A stretch of DNA of 64,000 bases from Brassica napus. Lineage: Eukaryota > Streptophyta > Magnoliopsida > Brassicales > Brassicaceae. The notes beneath the pieces were generated by a model, which did no database searches, was not told the DNA's origin, and was given only the letters and a program-made list of their open reading frames with translations. The stretch spans positions 22,302,630-22,366,629 of the forward strand of contig NC_063451.1 in NCBI RefSeq assembly GCF_020379485.1, written 5' to 3'. The translations under genes were made by a program, and so were the position numbers. Shown here in pieces: positions 35,430-46,991 of the stretch (its first letter is position 1; each line of letters begins with the position of its first letter).

Positions 35430-36001
35430 CTAGAGTTTATCCCGCACATAGTGCGGGTATATTTTCATTTTATAAATATTTAATTTTAATATTATTATAT
35501 AAATTTAAATATACAATTTATATTTTAGTGTTTAGTATTTTATAACTTTTTAATTTTATTGTTTAAGTTTCTTATTACTTTATTAATATAGGGGTTTGTT
35601 TTATACATTTTACCTTTTTTATTACGTTTTCGAGTTTTCATAATTTGAAATCATCAAATAAAAAATATTCTTCAACATATGATTTTTGAAAATATATAGC
35701 TGTAGAAATAAAATTTTAACATATGTTAATAACTTCATTTGTATAAAACAAATCTGACATGATTAACAAATTTGAACCCGTTTTAGTGGTAGATGATAAT
35801 TTATTTAAATGAAAGCATTATATTATTTAATTACGAAATTAATTAAACAAATATTAAATAAAAATTATTAATCTATAGTTAAAATTAATTTATTATTAAT
35901 ATTCCTATTAATTATTATATCATATTATGTGATTAATGAAATGGTCCTAGTAGACTTCTAAATAGTAGATAAAAATGATACTTCTCTTTTAATAGAGAAG
36001 A
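35430..36001 (-). mobile_element. Non-autonomous Helitron, 572 bp
   Basis: On the minus strand it begins TCTTCTCTATTAAAAGAGAA after an A and ends with a hairpin CCCGCAC-TATG-TGCGGG, a short spacer and CTAG before T. Both ends are typical of small Brassicaceae Helitrons inserted between A and T. No coding sequence. Confidence 0.85.
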
Positions 36002-36429
36002 TATATTCAGAATATACTGAGGTATATAATATATTGATAAATGTGTCGTTTGTTGTAACAATTCAAATCTTCTTAAAATAGGACCATATGATATTGGTAA
36101 AGAATTTTTTCACACTTAACAATATGGAAAGTTTTTATTGTTGGCCAAGTCCTAATCTTTTCAAAAATGCAAAAATGCAGTGCGATTTGTAATTCATTAT
36201 GTTTTTTTTTTTGAAAAAAATTGTAATTTATAATTTAATAATTTGTAATTTATTATGTTGGTCGCATAAATAAACCAATAAGAGTTTTTTTATTTCCTTT
36301 TAAAACAAAAACAAAAATATTTTTTTGTTAAAAAAAACTCTAGCTTACATTGCATATCAAATATATACACATTTCAGGCTTGGTTTAGCTTGTTGGTTAT
36401 GTTTAAAGTACTTGGAGTAACAGAATCCT

Positions 36430-36580
36430 CATCGGAGAATCCAGAAGGTATTCCATGACGGCGAGTGTAGCTACGAAAAAGCAGCAGAATCTCTAAACAG
36501 ACTGAGCTATTTCTTCCTCTGTTACTTTTTTATCTCCTGCTTCTTCTTCGTAAAATCTTATGAAGTTTTGTCCTAGAGAG
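36430..36580 (-). pseudogene. 3' piece of coiled-coil gene split by the nested LINE
   Basis: Reading the minus strand from the LINE target site, the frame ACSLGQNFIRFYEEEAGDKK and VTEEEIAQSV continues directly from the frame ending KVKGEA at 61342-61360. It shows that 36.43-36.58 and 61.34-62.05 kb were once contiguous. A stop follows near 36495. The ACS...N-IR-YE motif repeats one found on the other side (ACSISKNLIRLYED). Confidence 0.65.
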
Positions 36581-36587
36581 CAAGCTT

Positions 36588-37158
36588 TTTTTTTTCCTTT
36601 TTTATTAAACTGTAAATATCATAAATGAAAAGAAGATTTTACAAAGTAATATCTTAAGTTTTGAGCCATCTTGGCAAAAAGAAATAAAAAACAAGATGGA
36701 TCATTAATTTAAACTTACAAGAAACCAATTATCTCAGCCACAAGGCCATGAGGGAACAAACTTCTTTCTTTGTCTTCTTCCTGAGATAATGTTCCTTATC
36801 TCTTTATCAATGCCTCGGAAACAGCAGCAGCCGGGATTGATGTCTGGTTGTGAATGAGATTGTTCCTCTGCTTCTAGAGGTGGTAGACCACAGTTTGGGT
36901 CGCTAGTTTCCTTAATAGAACGATCTTGCTCGACGGTGCTCCTCTGATCCAAGACAATAGCTCCGCCCAGTTTGTGAGCATACTTGGTGGTGGCTGACAT
37001 CGAAAAAGAACCTCCCTCTTGACTGTAATCACAGGACAGAAGGAGATGGTCCATGGTTTCGTCAGAGCGAGAGCAGAGAGGACAGGTAGGTGAGATATGC
37101 AAGCCCCACGCCGCAAGCCTTGACCTTGTTGGCAGGCGATCGTAATTTGCGATCCACA
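36588..37158 (-). pseudogene. Nested LINE, block 3: zf-RVT to poly(A)
   Basis: Starts in the middle of the zf-RVT region, MWIANYDRLPTRSRLAAWGL, and shows CPLCSRSDETMDHLLLSC. A frameshift then moves the reading to LFRCQPPPSMLTNWAELLSW and on to TQTVVYHLW, and back to FRGIDKEIRNIISGRRQRKK near the end of ORF2 (about 36730). A short 3' UTR and poly(A) follow. It continues block 2 across the CACTA insertion. Confidence 0.9.
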
Positions 37159-37883
37159 TTGCACTACAAGAAAAATGTTCATTGTTAGCGCCGGTTATAT
37201 GAAATGTTAGAGTTTTGATAGCGAATTCACAACTGCTGTGTATACGGCAGCCATCATATGTAGCCCCCTTATAATAGCGTTTTTCTTTGATGCTATGAAA
37301 TGTTCGTTTACGATAGAATTAATTAGCTGATGTTATTAATGAATCTACGGCACAATTATTTTTTGTTACAAATTGATTATGATACATATTGCGTGCCATG
37401 GTAGCGACGTCTACAATAGCAATAGCTTATTTTGGTAATTGCTGTGGATAAGTGCTTTACTAAAGTTTTTAATAGCTTAGAAATATATTATGATAGTTTA
37501 CATTATATGAAATATTTAATGCTATGCTTTACAAGCATAACTGTTTTTTTTTAGCTATTGTTATTTGTCCACGAGCTATGAATTTGCATTTTCGAAAATT
37601 TGTAATAAAAAAAGCAGAAACTTCATAACAAACTAACCCTTTCATAAAATAAGTTTGACATACATAAGTCATTACACATAAGTGTTACTGATGCAGTTCT
37701 AAAACACAAACCAAAGTCATAAGCAATAATATCATACATCAAGTTCATTAGCCTAGCTTAAACACTAGCTAAATCTGGACCTAAGTTCTTCATTCCCTCA
37801 GCTGCTGCAACAATGAAAACTCTGATCAGTTATGCAATTACATATGCAGGTTTAAACACACAAAACAGAATACTTACAGCAGC

Positions 37884-38692
37884 TTAAAATATGACCAATT
37901 TATCAATTGGCCATGCAATTGATGAACCGTGTGCATCTTTCAAACTCTCTATTTCATCTGATTTCCTCCAAACTTCTGCATCATCTACGAGCACTGCATC
38001 TACCCACACTCTAGCTGCTTTCGGACCCAAGCGCACAAAGTGGACCAGTTGAGTTGGGTCTGTTGAATGGATACGACCTTCAGCAACAACTTGTTTCCTC
38101 TCACCAATGTCCATCAATTTGCACTTCTGATTCTGTTTCATTGTCTGAGATCCATGCTTAAGCTGACACTTTACAATAGACATGCACACAATTCAAAACA
38201 CAGATATTAATCTGAGCAGATGATTGAACATATAAGTTAAAAATTTACCTGATCAATTGCAGGAGACTCCTCAGTATGAATTGATGTTGTTGCTCCTGAT
38301 TTTGCACCTTTTCTACCACTTGTATCAGTAGGCGACTTATAACCAACCGATGTAACTTTCATACCCGTAGGAGATTGTTCTCTTGTTGCTTCTGGTGGAT
38401 TGTCAAAGACAACTTTGCTAGCAGGCCATGACATAAAAGAATGTAAGCAGTCCTCCAGGTAGGAATCTACCACCTGTGATGTATCTTTTGCACTAGCTCT
38501 ACACACTGCTGTAGCCTCATAATAGACCCCACTATTCTGACTTTTCCTATCAACTGAAACTGTGTGAAACCTCTGCCCATTAACAATGAATCCTGTATAT
38601 GATCTCGCAGAACAACGTGGACCATAAGCTATCCACTTAAGTGTGTCGTCATGTTCTGCAGAATCAAGAGGCACCTGATAAAGAAATAACAA
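37884..38692 (-). CDS. CACTA transposase C-terminal region with TNPA-like domain
   Basis: Two open segments follow the TNP2 core on the minus strand. 38692-38237 begins with the DUF4216-like start (PRCSARSYTGFIVNGQRFHT, then SGVYYEAT). That domain stops early and a different sequence follows (SYLEDCLHSFMSWPASKVVF and a Ser/Thr-rich linker). 38189-37884 holds CKLMDIGERKQVVAEGRIHS and AARVWVDAVLVDDAEVW, ending IAWPIDKLVIF. This last module resembles a C-terminal domain found in plant En/Spm TNP1/TNPA-type proteins. It may be a separate protein, or exons of the same gene joined across the short intron at 38190-38236. I see no stop within the two open segments. Confidence 0.6.
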
Positions 38693-38746
38693 GTCAATAA
38701 CAAGTAGGCAGTCTATAAGAGGAGAATTGTATAATGTAATTCAGTA

Positions 38747-41700
38747 CCTTCTCTTTTAGCCAGGAAGCAAAATTCTTAGTATGCATACTCCATAACGTTG
38801 ATGCATCTCGCCGACACCTTCCATCTGTGTCTTGTAAATATTGTAGATGCTCACTAGTAGCAGATCAAAATAGAAATAAATTAGAAAAAGTTGTTGATTG
38901 TAAATAAAAACTATGTAATGAAAGATAAATTTATACTTACTCTACATAAGGTTCAACCAGAGCCATGTTTTGGATGATAGCAAGATGAGCAATCCTCTTT
39001 TCCGTTTCAGTGAGAGTTACTGAAGTAGCAGTGGTTATTGGACGACCCTCTAAGAAAGAATTGTTCTCATACTCTGTGTTTCTATCCTGTTTCTCTTGAA
39101 CATTTGTTGTTTTCTTCAGGAACTCACTGCAAAACCGGATACATTCCTCAGCAAGGTAGCACTCAGCTATGCAGCCCTCTGGTCTTGCAGGATTTCTAAC
39201 AAAGTCTTTGAGGACTTTCATGTACCTGAATCAAATCAATAAATGTCAGTTTTGGATATGTTTGTAACAGAATGAAAAAAAAAATCATATCTATATACCT
39301 TTCAAACGGGTACATCCATCTAAAGTGGACTGGTCCACCAAGCCGAGCTTATCTTCCTAGATGGACAGTCAAATGAAGCATGATATCAAACAAACTTGGA
39401 GGAAAGTATCTTTCAAACAAGCAAAGAGTCTCAACAATCTCAGCTTCCATAACCAGAAGCTTCTCCATGTCAATCACTCTCTGACACAACAGATTGAAGA
39501 AAGAGCATAATCTAAAAATTGCAAGCCTCGGTCCTTTTGGCAGCAACCCTTTAAGTGCAATCGGCAGAAGTTGTTGCATCAAAACATGGTAGTCATGTGA
39601 TTTCAGACCAGAGACTTTACAGTCATCCAACGAGACACCTCTTGATATGTTAGAACAATATCCATCTGGCCCTTTGAAGTCAAATAGACGCCTGCAAAAT
39701 ATCTTCTTTTCTTGCTTGGACAGAGACCACGGTGCTGGAGGGAGATAGGTTCTTTTTTCTTGCACTCTAGGGTGCAAATCCGGCCTAATACCAAGCTCCT
39801 CCAGATCCTTACGAGCGGCAAGACCATCCTTAGATTTCCCACAGTGCAACAACGTTGAAACTAAGCTTGCAGCAACATTTCTCTCCACATGCATTACATC
39901 TAAGTTGTGCCTCACCGGGAGTTCCTACACATGAGAAATAAAACATCATATTTAAGTTAAGAAAATAACAGTGATGAGGAAAAAAAAATTAAGCAAATGA
40001 AATAATAATCTACCTCCCAATAAGGTAGCTTGAAGAATATTGACCTCTTCTTCCATCTAGATAACTCATCCTCATCTACTAGTACTTCTTCCTCTTCATC
40101 TGATTCACTCGACATACCCTCAATATCAGACCCTAAATCAGTTGAACCCTGCATCATTTTTCTCTTACTGGCAGACCGTTTAAAATTTCCAAAATCATTG
40201 TGAAAATTTCTCAGATTTTGAGAAATATCACGCCCAGTAAGTATTCTTCCCCTTCTCCCTTGTTCTACTTTTCCATCAAACCATTTCTTCTTTCCTCTAA
40301 AACTGTGAGTTGGTGGCAGACCCTTTCTATGACCCATATACACATGCTTTCTGCTGAACTTCAACCACATGCTCTCTGTATTTTTTCCACATAACGGACA
40401 TCCCATTTTTCCCTTTACTTTGCAGCCTGCTAGATTCCCAAAAGCTGGTAAATCGCTGATTGTCCAAAGCAGCATCGCCTTTAGTGTAAAAGCTGATCGA
40501 GTAAGAGCGTCGTATGTTACCTCTCCAATGCTCCACAGAGTGTTAAGATCGTCGATTAGGGGTTCTAAATACACGTCTATGCTATTACCAGGCTGATGTG
40601 GACCAGGAATCAGCAAAGAAAGCATGATGTTCTCCTTCTTCATGCACAGGTCTGGAGGTAAGTTGTAGTTAACTAGCAGGACAGGCCAGCAACTGTACAT
40701 CGAGTTCTTCATGTTGAATGGATTGAATCCATCTGTTGAAAGTCCCAGCCTCAGGTTCCTTGCTTCATCTGCAAACGTAGGGTATTTGGCATTCATATGA
40801 TCCCATGTCACAGAATCAACAGGATGACGCAGCTTTCCATCACTGCTTTTGTTGGTAAAGTGCCACCTCAAATCCTTGGCCATTTCTTCAGACCGGAACA
40901 TTCTCTTCAGTCTTGGTATTACAGGGAAGTAACGGAGAACTTTCTGTGGGACGCCTTTCTTCGTCTCACCCGTGTGGACATTAGTCTTTTACCTTGAAGC
41001 CTTGCATTTAGGACACTTATCGAGTTTCTTGAACCTCTTTCTGAATAGGCAGCAGTCGTTGCCACAAGCATGGATCTTCTCGTAGCCCATGTCAAATGAT
41101 TTCAAGAACTTCTTCACGTCATAGAGTGATGTGTGCAAGACATTTTCTTCAGGTAACATGTCTGGCAAGGTCTCTAGCAAATCATTGAAGCTCTTGTCAG
41201 ACCATCCATTCTGAGTCTTCAATCTGAACAACGAAACAATTGAAGATAATTTGCTATGGCTTGAACAGCTCGGATACAATGGTGTTTCAGCGTCAGCTAG
41301 CTTTGCCAAGAACTCATCTTCTTTCTTGTCCTCTCCCTCTGACATATCAGATAGATTCCCCATACCAGCTAACTCTTCATCAAAACACTCAGCAGCTCTG
41401 AACAACCCATAGATCTCATCGTTCCACTCACTTCCTTTGCTTTCATCAGCAACCTTTGCGTTCAACTCTCCATGTAGATACCAATCAGCCCGCATCTTAT
41501 AACCCTCCTCCATACCCTAGTAACAAGATGATCAAGTACCACACTTGCTGAATGTCGAACTATGTTACGGCAGTCAATACACGGACATACAATAACATCA
41601 ACCCCTCCCATTGCTGAAGCCACATCCCGGACAAACTTTGAAGCCCCTCTCTCATATCCAGGATCAACTCTACCATTAACAATCAAAAGAAAAACAAAAT

Positions 41701-41789
41701 TAAACAAGTTAAGTCAGTAATCACCAAATGAAACATGAGATACACGCTTAAGCTCATTACCTGTTTAGATGTACCCAAGCTTTGTCCAT
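38747..41789 (-). pseudogene. TNP2-type CACTA transposase, disrupted
   Basis: The TNPD/TNP2 transposase would cut the element out at its CACTA ends. Exon 1 is 41789-41761 (MDKAWVHLN, donor AG-GTAATG); exon 2 starts at 41669 with RVDPGYERGASKFV and holds CPCIDCRN. The core carries YEKIHACGNDCCLFRKRF and CPKCKASR, then DSVTWDHMNAKYP, LSTDGFNPF and the GCPLCGKNT cysteines. Splice sites near 40014/39924 and 39300/39225 lead to DVMHVERNVAASLV and a DUF4218-like part with PFERYMKVLKDFVRNP; a further exon at about 38855-38747 ends WLKEK. Breaks: a one-base loss near 41517, a TAA at 40989-40991 after CKASR and a TAA at 39349-39351. No functional protein can be made. Confidence 0.9.
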
Positions 41790-42096
41790 AACGCTGTGTT
41801 CGAACCTAAGTTGAAACCTTTTGTAACAAAACGAACTTATAACATAACACATAAGAGTCAGAGGATGTAATGATATAGCAAAAATATTCAGAGCATGAAA
41901 CGATACCAACCAAATAAAAAGATAACTGGAATAAAACAGGAAATCAAAGCAACCAACATATCAAAGCAACCAAGAAATTAAAGCAAAAAAATAAAACTTC
42001 GATTTCAGCTTAACACTGACAGAGATATCGAAATTGTGACTTCCTATACCTAAGAGATGTAGAACAGGAGTTGAATCGGAGCTGGGAGAAGCGGCG

Positions 42097-42285
42097 ATGA
42101 AGGAGAGTGATGGAGAATCGAGGGGGAGATGGAGAATCGAGGAGGAGATGGAGAATCAGAGATGGATAATCGATGCGGAGATGGAGAATCGAGGCGGAGA
42201 TGGAGAACCAGAGATGGAGAATCGAGACAGAGATGGAAATAGAGAGAGAACGATAGAGAAGGAGATGGAGAATCCAGATTGATTT
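42097..42285 (+). repeat. GATGGAGAATCGAGG minisatellite in CACTA leader
   Basis: Units of about 15-21 bp built on GGAGATGGAGAATCGAGG repeat nine or ten times with small changes. On the transposase strand it lies upstream of exon 1, in the leader or promoter, close to the 5' subterminal region. It keeps a frame open on the plus strand that I do not treat as a gene. Confidence 0.85.
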
Positions 42286-42551
42286 CTCTTAGAGTTTTGT
42301 CGAGAAAGGGGGAAAATGAGAGAGAAGAGAGGGAACCCCGATTAGAGAGAGGGAAAACAGAAAATATTAGCTATTTTTTACTAAGTGTTTCGTGGAAAAG
42401 CTAATTTTAGCTTCCCGCTTAGAAAAACTCTATCATAGCATTTATATAATGCTAACCTATACTAGAAAAAAAATTCACTCATCAACGACAGCAGTTCAGT
42501 GAAACGTGCTATAACAATGTGCTATGAATAGCAACTTTTTTTGTAGTGTTG

Positions 42552-43582
42552 TGAAGCTGTGCTTAGGAATGGCTCCTTTAAACCAAACCACATCGACCCA
42601 ATCTTGGATATCATTGCGCGGTCTAAGCACTTCCCAGGTTGTGGATGACCTGAAAACACGTATAGGGGAATTACCAGCAACCCATTCATATTCATCAATA
42701 ACATCAACATCTAAGGGAAGGTTAATCGTTGTAAGGTGAGCATGTAAATCAACTTCCTGTTGTGATCTAGGGTGTGGTAGAGACCAAACCGAGTTTCTGA
42801 TAGCGTCTGCCACTACAGCTTGCTTCCTGACTTGAGGGGATCTAGGTCCCGAAGGACCAATGTGCGTTATGAGCTGGCCCACTGGAGTCCATACATCATA
42901 CCAGAAACTGGTCGCGAGTCCGTTACCAAGGCGAGTTCTGATGAATTGAAGGGTGAGCGGTCTCAGGTCAAGTAGTTTCCTCCAGGCTAAAGAGTCTGTA
43001 GCTGAAGCTGTAATGTTCCAAAAGGACTGGCCATTCAGGTGAGCGCTCCAATGCCAGTCTACCCACAGCGAGGGAGATTTAGATAATAAGGTCCATATAA
43101 ACTTTAAGCATAGCACCTGGTTCCATGTCGAGAAGCTTCTAAGGCCGAGACCACCTTCTTCCTTTGGGAGACAGACAGTAGTCCAAGCAATTTTTGAATT
43201 TTCTATACTTCCTGACCACAAGAACCGGGAGCATAACGATTCAATGTTCTCGATACAGCCCTTAGGAAGAATGAAAGCTAAGATCCAGAGTTGACTGTGC
43301 CAAAGATGACAGTCTTGAGGAGATGCAATCTGCCCGCAAAGGACATGAGCTTTGCTGACCACGACTAGAAGCGCGCGGTGATCTTGGTCATCAGTGGAGC
43401 ATACTCTGAGATTTTGAGCTTTCTGGCTATGAGCGGTAGGACAAGGTATCTAATTGGGAATTGACCGGAGGGGAAACCGTAGCTATTGATTACTGCTGTT
43501 TCAGATTGGCAACTCCAGAGGTGAACATGTCAGTTTTGGTTGTATTCATGTGGAGACCAGACCAAGAAGCAAAATCATCTAG
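42552..43582 (-). pseudogene. Nested LINE, block 2: RT thumb to zf-RVT
   Basis: The minus strand reads GLHMNTTKTDMF, then FPSGQFPIRYL and LMSFAGRLHLLKTVIFGTVN across a stop and a frameshift near 43360. It continues with FILPKGCIENIESLCSRFLW, CLPKEEGGLGLRSFSTWNQV and GNGLATSFWYDVWTP. The last codons, WFKGAIPKHSF, end exactly at the CACTA target site. This is the usual order between the palm and the C-terminal zinc knuckle of L1 ORF2. Confidence 0.92.
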
Positions 43583-43782
43583 GCATTTGATAGGCCATGG
43601 ATTTTACCCATTATTAGCCATGGTTTATACGTGTTTTAAGATATATTTACTATTATATAGTGTCTATTTAGAGTAATTACAGGTTCAGGTACTAACTGGA
43701 AGAAAATGATGTATTTGGAGCTATTTGGAGATCTTTTGAGCTTTGCTGGAAATAGGAGATGGTCGACGGTTACCAAGAAATA

Positions 43783-43838
43783 TCGACCGACGGTTACCAA
43801 CAAATATCGATCGATGTTGAGCTCTTCTCATTGATCGA
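43783..43838 (+). repeat. 24-bp-step octamer array, 5' LTR part 1
   Basis: TCGACCGA at 43783, TCGATCGA at 43807, TTGATCGA at 43831. The 16-bp spacers do not resemble each other. The matching 3' LTR cluster is at 59118, 59142 and 59166. Confidence 0.85.
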
Positions 43839-44459
43839 CGACGAAGCCACACGAGAGTTAATGACAAATTAGAAGTTTCAAGTCTCACAAAAGTTTCAAT
43901 AATTACATCTTAAGTCCCTGGCCGCCTGTTAGGCTATTTATTAGTGTTTTGTATCATTTTAGAGGCAGACTTGCCTAGAGACCTTTTAGACCTAATTTGG
44001 AAGAAGCAAGAAGCCACCATTGAAAGGAGAGAGTTTAGGATTAGAGAGATAGATCAATACTGCAAAACAAAGAAGATCTTGAACTCCCTTGCTTTCACTT
44101 ATTTTGTTGCTTACTTTTATTGTTTATTTTATTTAAGTATTACTCAGACCATCATAACTATGTATTTCATGAATATGTCTGAGTAGTCCTTACTGTTAGA
44201 TTTAGGTTTCTCAATAGGTTGATAAATGTATTACTGATACAAACAATTGTTAGGGTGTTTAAAAATATAGTTCTTCATAAGTTTAGGATTGATCACCATT
44301 TAAACTTAGATCTTAGGATTAATTGAGATCAAGTCATTGCTTGACTCAATACCTGAAAATAAACTAGTATGATCTAACTGACTAGATACAGACGAGAGTT
44401 GATCTAGTGAGTTAGAGAATATAAATTAAACCTGTCCGTAAAGCTTTCTGGAAGAAGCA

Positions 44460-44539
44460 TCGATCGACGCAGCGATAGCCCTGTCGATCAATATTTTGAA
44501 AGGTGTATCGATTGATATTTGTAATGAATCATCGATTGA
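44460..44539 (+). repeat. 24-bp-step octamer array, 5' LTR part 2
   Basis: TCGATCGA at 44460, TCGATCAA at 44484, TCGATTGA at 44508 and 44532, all exactly 24 bp apart. Confidence 0.88.
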
Positions 44540-44933
44540 CACTTTCTCGTGATTGACATACGAGAATTGAAATCCGAGATCTAGATTAGATAATCAGATT
44601 GATTATATCTTATTTTGAATTCAAGAACAATTAATATCAATAAACCCTAAAAACCCAATTTAAGTTTTACTTGTCGTACCTGAGAATATACATGAATCTA
44701 GCTATTCTCCCAACTGTTAACAACCTCAAAACAAATCAATCGAGCAATAAACTTGCTCACAAATCCATTTTCTGCTTTAAAACTTATAAACCAATTAATC
44801 TAGATTTATTTCAAGACCATAATCTATTGTGTAATCCTAGAGTCTCTGTTGATTTGATCCCTAAGTACTACATCTGAACCTCTTATTTGAGAGAGTAATT
44901 CACTCCTTAGGGTAATTTGAGTGATATCAAATT

Positions 44934-44951
44934 TGGCGCCGTTGCCTGGGA
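44934..44951 (+). other. Primer binding site, tRNA-Asp
   Basis: TGGCGCCGTTGCCTGGGA lies four bases after the 5' LTR. It is complementary to the 3' end of plant tRNA-Asp(GUC), including CCA, with one mismatch. Athila-clade elements are known to use tRNA-Asp. Confidence 0.88.
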
Positions 44952-45055
44952 CTCTTTCTTATTACCATTATATTACGTTTAGAATTCAGTCTAGATTTTG
45001 TTACTAAATTTGCTAAAAGTCTTCCCTCTTTTCCTGCCGACACAGTAACTTAAAG

Positions 45056-46225
45056 ATGGAAGATATGAATTTCGGACGGATATCGATCAACGAAACAACA
45101 ACAACATCGAGCAACAAGTCGACGGCAAAATCGATCGACGGCGCACATCAAACATCGATCGACACCCTGCCGGAAGCAGGTAAGTTTTCTCTTACCTATA
45201 ATACTAATGAGGGAGTAGTCCTAGGAGAACCTAAAGGTAAACTAAGCAATGTAATTAACTCAATCATGAATGAACAGGGGACTGCAATCCCTGTTAAAAT
45301 TAATTTGATCTCAAAACGAGATCATGAAATAAAATTACCTCTGCAAGACTACTTAAACCCTGGGAGGACCTATTCCAATAGGTCCGCCATTAAATTACCA
45401 AAAGATGGTACCAAGAAATCCGGGGTCAGCCTCGAATACTTAGTCTTGGTACGTCAAAACCCTTTCCGTGGAACCGTCACAGAACACCCACACGATCACA
45501 TCGAATACTTAGAAGATATGATGGATGACGAGTACAATCGCTGTAAAATCTTTCCATTCTTCTTAGAAGGCGATGCCAGAAAATGGCTAGACCAACTACC
45601 TACGGGTTCTCTAACCTGCTGGAAGGAGATGAGGAATACCTTCATTAATCAATTCTTCGATGAGGCGTGTTACTGGGATGTAAGGAAGAAAATCTCCACA
45701 TTCCGTCAAGGTCCACGGGAATCATTCAGAAACGCATGGGAGAGATTCAAGAGCTATCAACTTGAATGTCCCCACCATGGTTATTCAAAACCACAACTCA
45801 TTAATACCTTTTACGGAGGTATTAACTTGCACTACCAAATCACGCTTGATACAGCCAGTGAAGGGAGCTTCAGTACCAGGAACCCTGAAAATACAAAGCG
45901 TTTGATAAAGAATGTAGCTACAGGTAGATCCTACGAAATGATGGACGTAGAGCGAGGAAGGAGAGTTGACTCGATGGATGGGCCACCTTTTGCAAAAATC
46001 AAAGAATCTCTAGATTCGCTTCATTCTGTTCTAGCGGGACAAAACCAATTTGGGATTTACCAAATTGACGATGATACCCTTTCTGAATTAGAACAACAAG
46101 TAAACTTCGTAGATATCCCAACCTTGAAAGATAGGTACCATATCCCTAATCCCAATAGCTTTACCCAAAATTACGATGCTACTGTTGGATCACGCCGAGG
46201 CAGAGCGAAATTTAGAATAAACTAA
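45056..46225 (+). CDS. Gag protein of the Athila-like element
   Basis: An open frame of 389 residues starting at the first ATG after the primer site. The retrotransposon gag (capsid-like) domain lies at about residues 165-280, with GDARKWLDQLPTGSLTCWKE, RNTFINQFFD and FRNAWERFKSYQLECPHHGY. The N-terminus shows an 8-residue rhythm, SIN/SSN/SID/SID at residues 10, 18, 26 and 34, produced by the 24-bp octamer array in the DNA. The frame ends at 46225. A further gag-pol linker continues in other frames at 46247-46474 and 46771-47031, so indels have broken the original longer frame. No zinc knuckle is visible. Confidence 0.88.
   Translation: MEDMNFGRISINETTTTSSNKSTAKSIDGAHQTSIDTLPEAGKFSLTYNTNEGVVLGEPKGKLSNVINSIMNEQGTAIPVKINLISKRDHEIKLPLQDYLNPGRTYSNRSAIKLPKDGTKKSGVSLEYLVLVRQNPFRGTVTEHPHDHIEYLEDMMDDEYNRCKIFPFFLEGDARKWLDQLPTGSLTCWKEMRNTFINQFFDEACYWDVRKKISTFRQGPRESFRNAWERFKSYQLECPHHGYSKPQLINTFYGGINLHYQITLDTASEGSFSTRNPENTKRLIKNVATGRSYEMMDVERGRRVDSMDGPPFAKIKESLDSLHSVLAGQNQFGIYQIDDDTLSELEQQVNFVDIPTLKDRYHIPNPNSFTQNYDATVGSRRGRAKFRIN
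45083..45162 (+). repeat. 24-bp-step octamer array in gag
   Basis: TCGATCAA at 45083, TCGAGCAA at 45107, TCGATCGA at 45131 and 45155. It reads in frame as Ser-Ile-Asp/Asn every eight residues. Confidence 0.88.
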
Positions 46226-46657
46226 GCTTTCACGGGAAATCGCAAAATGGCCACTGATCTGAACGGAAAGATAGACATAATCTACAGTGAGCTAATGAGG
46301 AAGTTCGACGCTTTAAGTGAACACATTAAGAGACTGGACGGTCAAGTCGCGGAAAACGCGACCGCCATCAAAAGGGAGACAGGACGTCTCCCTGGGCGGA
46401 CTAACGCGAATCCGAAACGTCAAGTTAATGCTGTTTTACTAAGGACGGAAAATGCCTCATCCCGAGCACAATAGAGATCAACAACGCAGAAAAACGTGCT
46501 AAAGTTGAGAAAACCGGTGAAAATAGGTCACGACCAATAATCCTCGATAGTCCCAATCCCGAATCAGATACACCTCGGGAGAAAGAGCAGTCCAATACTG
46601 AGGAAGTAGCCATTGACCTCGAGGAGGAAGAAGAGGAGTCGGAAGAAGATGTAGAAA

Positions 46658-46737
46658 TCGATTGACAAGAAGGAACCAACGTCGATCGACCCACTACGGT
46701 AAATATCGATCGACAAACTGGGAACAATGTCGATCGA
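46658..46737 (+). repeat. 24-bp-step octamer array in gag-pol linker
   Basis: TCGATTGA at 46658, TCGATCGA at 46682, 46706 and 46730. In the frame of the following open segment it reads as Val/Ile-Asp-Arg, one register off from gag. Confidence 0.88.
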
Positions 46738-46991
46738 CGCTCGGCTCCTGCTGAACCAGCCATAGAGAGAGTGTATAGGACTCTACCACCCTTTGCTCCT
46801 AAAAAGACACAGACTAAGCAAGAATTAGACAAGGTGATCTGCAAGAAAGCATTCGATAATATCACGTTGGAGATGCCATTGAGTGATGCCATAAAAGTTT
46901 CATCATCAATAAAGAAATATGTAAAGGACATGGTATCCAACAGCTTCCCAACTGCTGAACGCAGCGTCATGATGGTTTCTGAGGAAGTAAG

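Larger units (their letters stand above)
37162..42548 (-). mobile_element. CACTA (En/Spm) DNA transposon, 5387 bp
   Basis: The ends are CACTACAAGAAAAATG on the left and, inverted, CACTACAAAAAAAGTTGC on the right, flanked by TTG at 37159-37161 and 42549-42551. Both borders hold subterminal motifs around ATAGC/GCTAT (for example GATGCTATGAAATG, ATAGCATTTATATAATGC). The transposase gene is on the minus strand. The element cut the nested LINE frame cleanly. Confidence 0.96.
43588..44929 (+). repeat. 5' LTR of the Athila-like element
   Basis: 1342 bp, TG...CA type. It contains two runs of the 24-bp-step octamer: 43783-43838 and 44460-44539. The end GGTAATTTGAGTGATATCA is followed after four bases by the primer binding site. 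Confidence 0.95.

Noticed and set aside
35400..35470. Riboswitch or terminator from the CCCGCAC/GTGCGGG hairpin
   Set aside because: It is the 3' terminal hairpin of a Helitron followed by CTAG.
42097..42282. Small plus-strand gene in the CACTA leader
   Set aside because: Translation of the GATGGAGAATCGAGG minisatellite.
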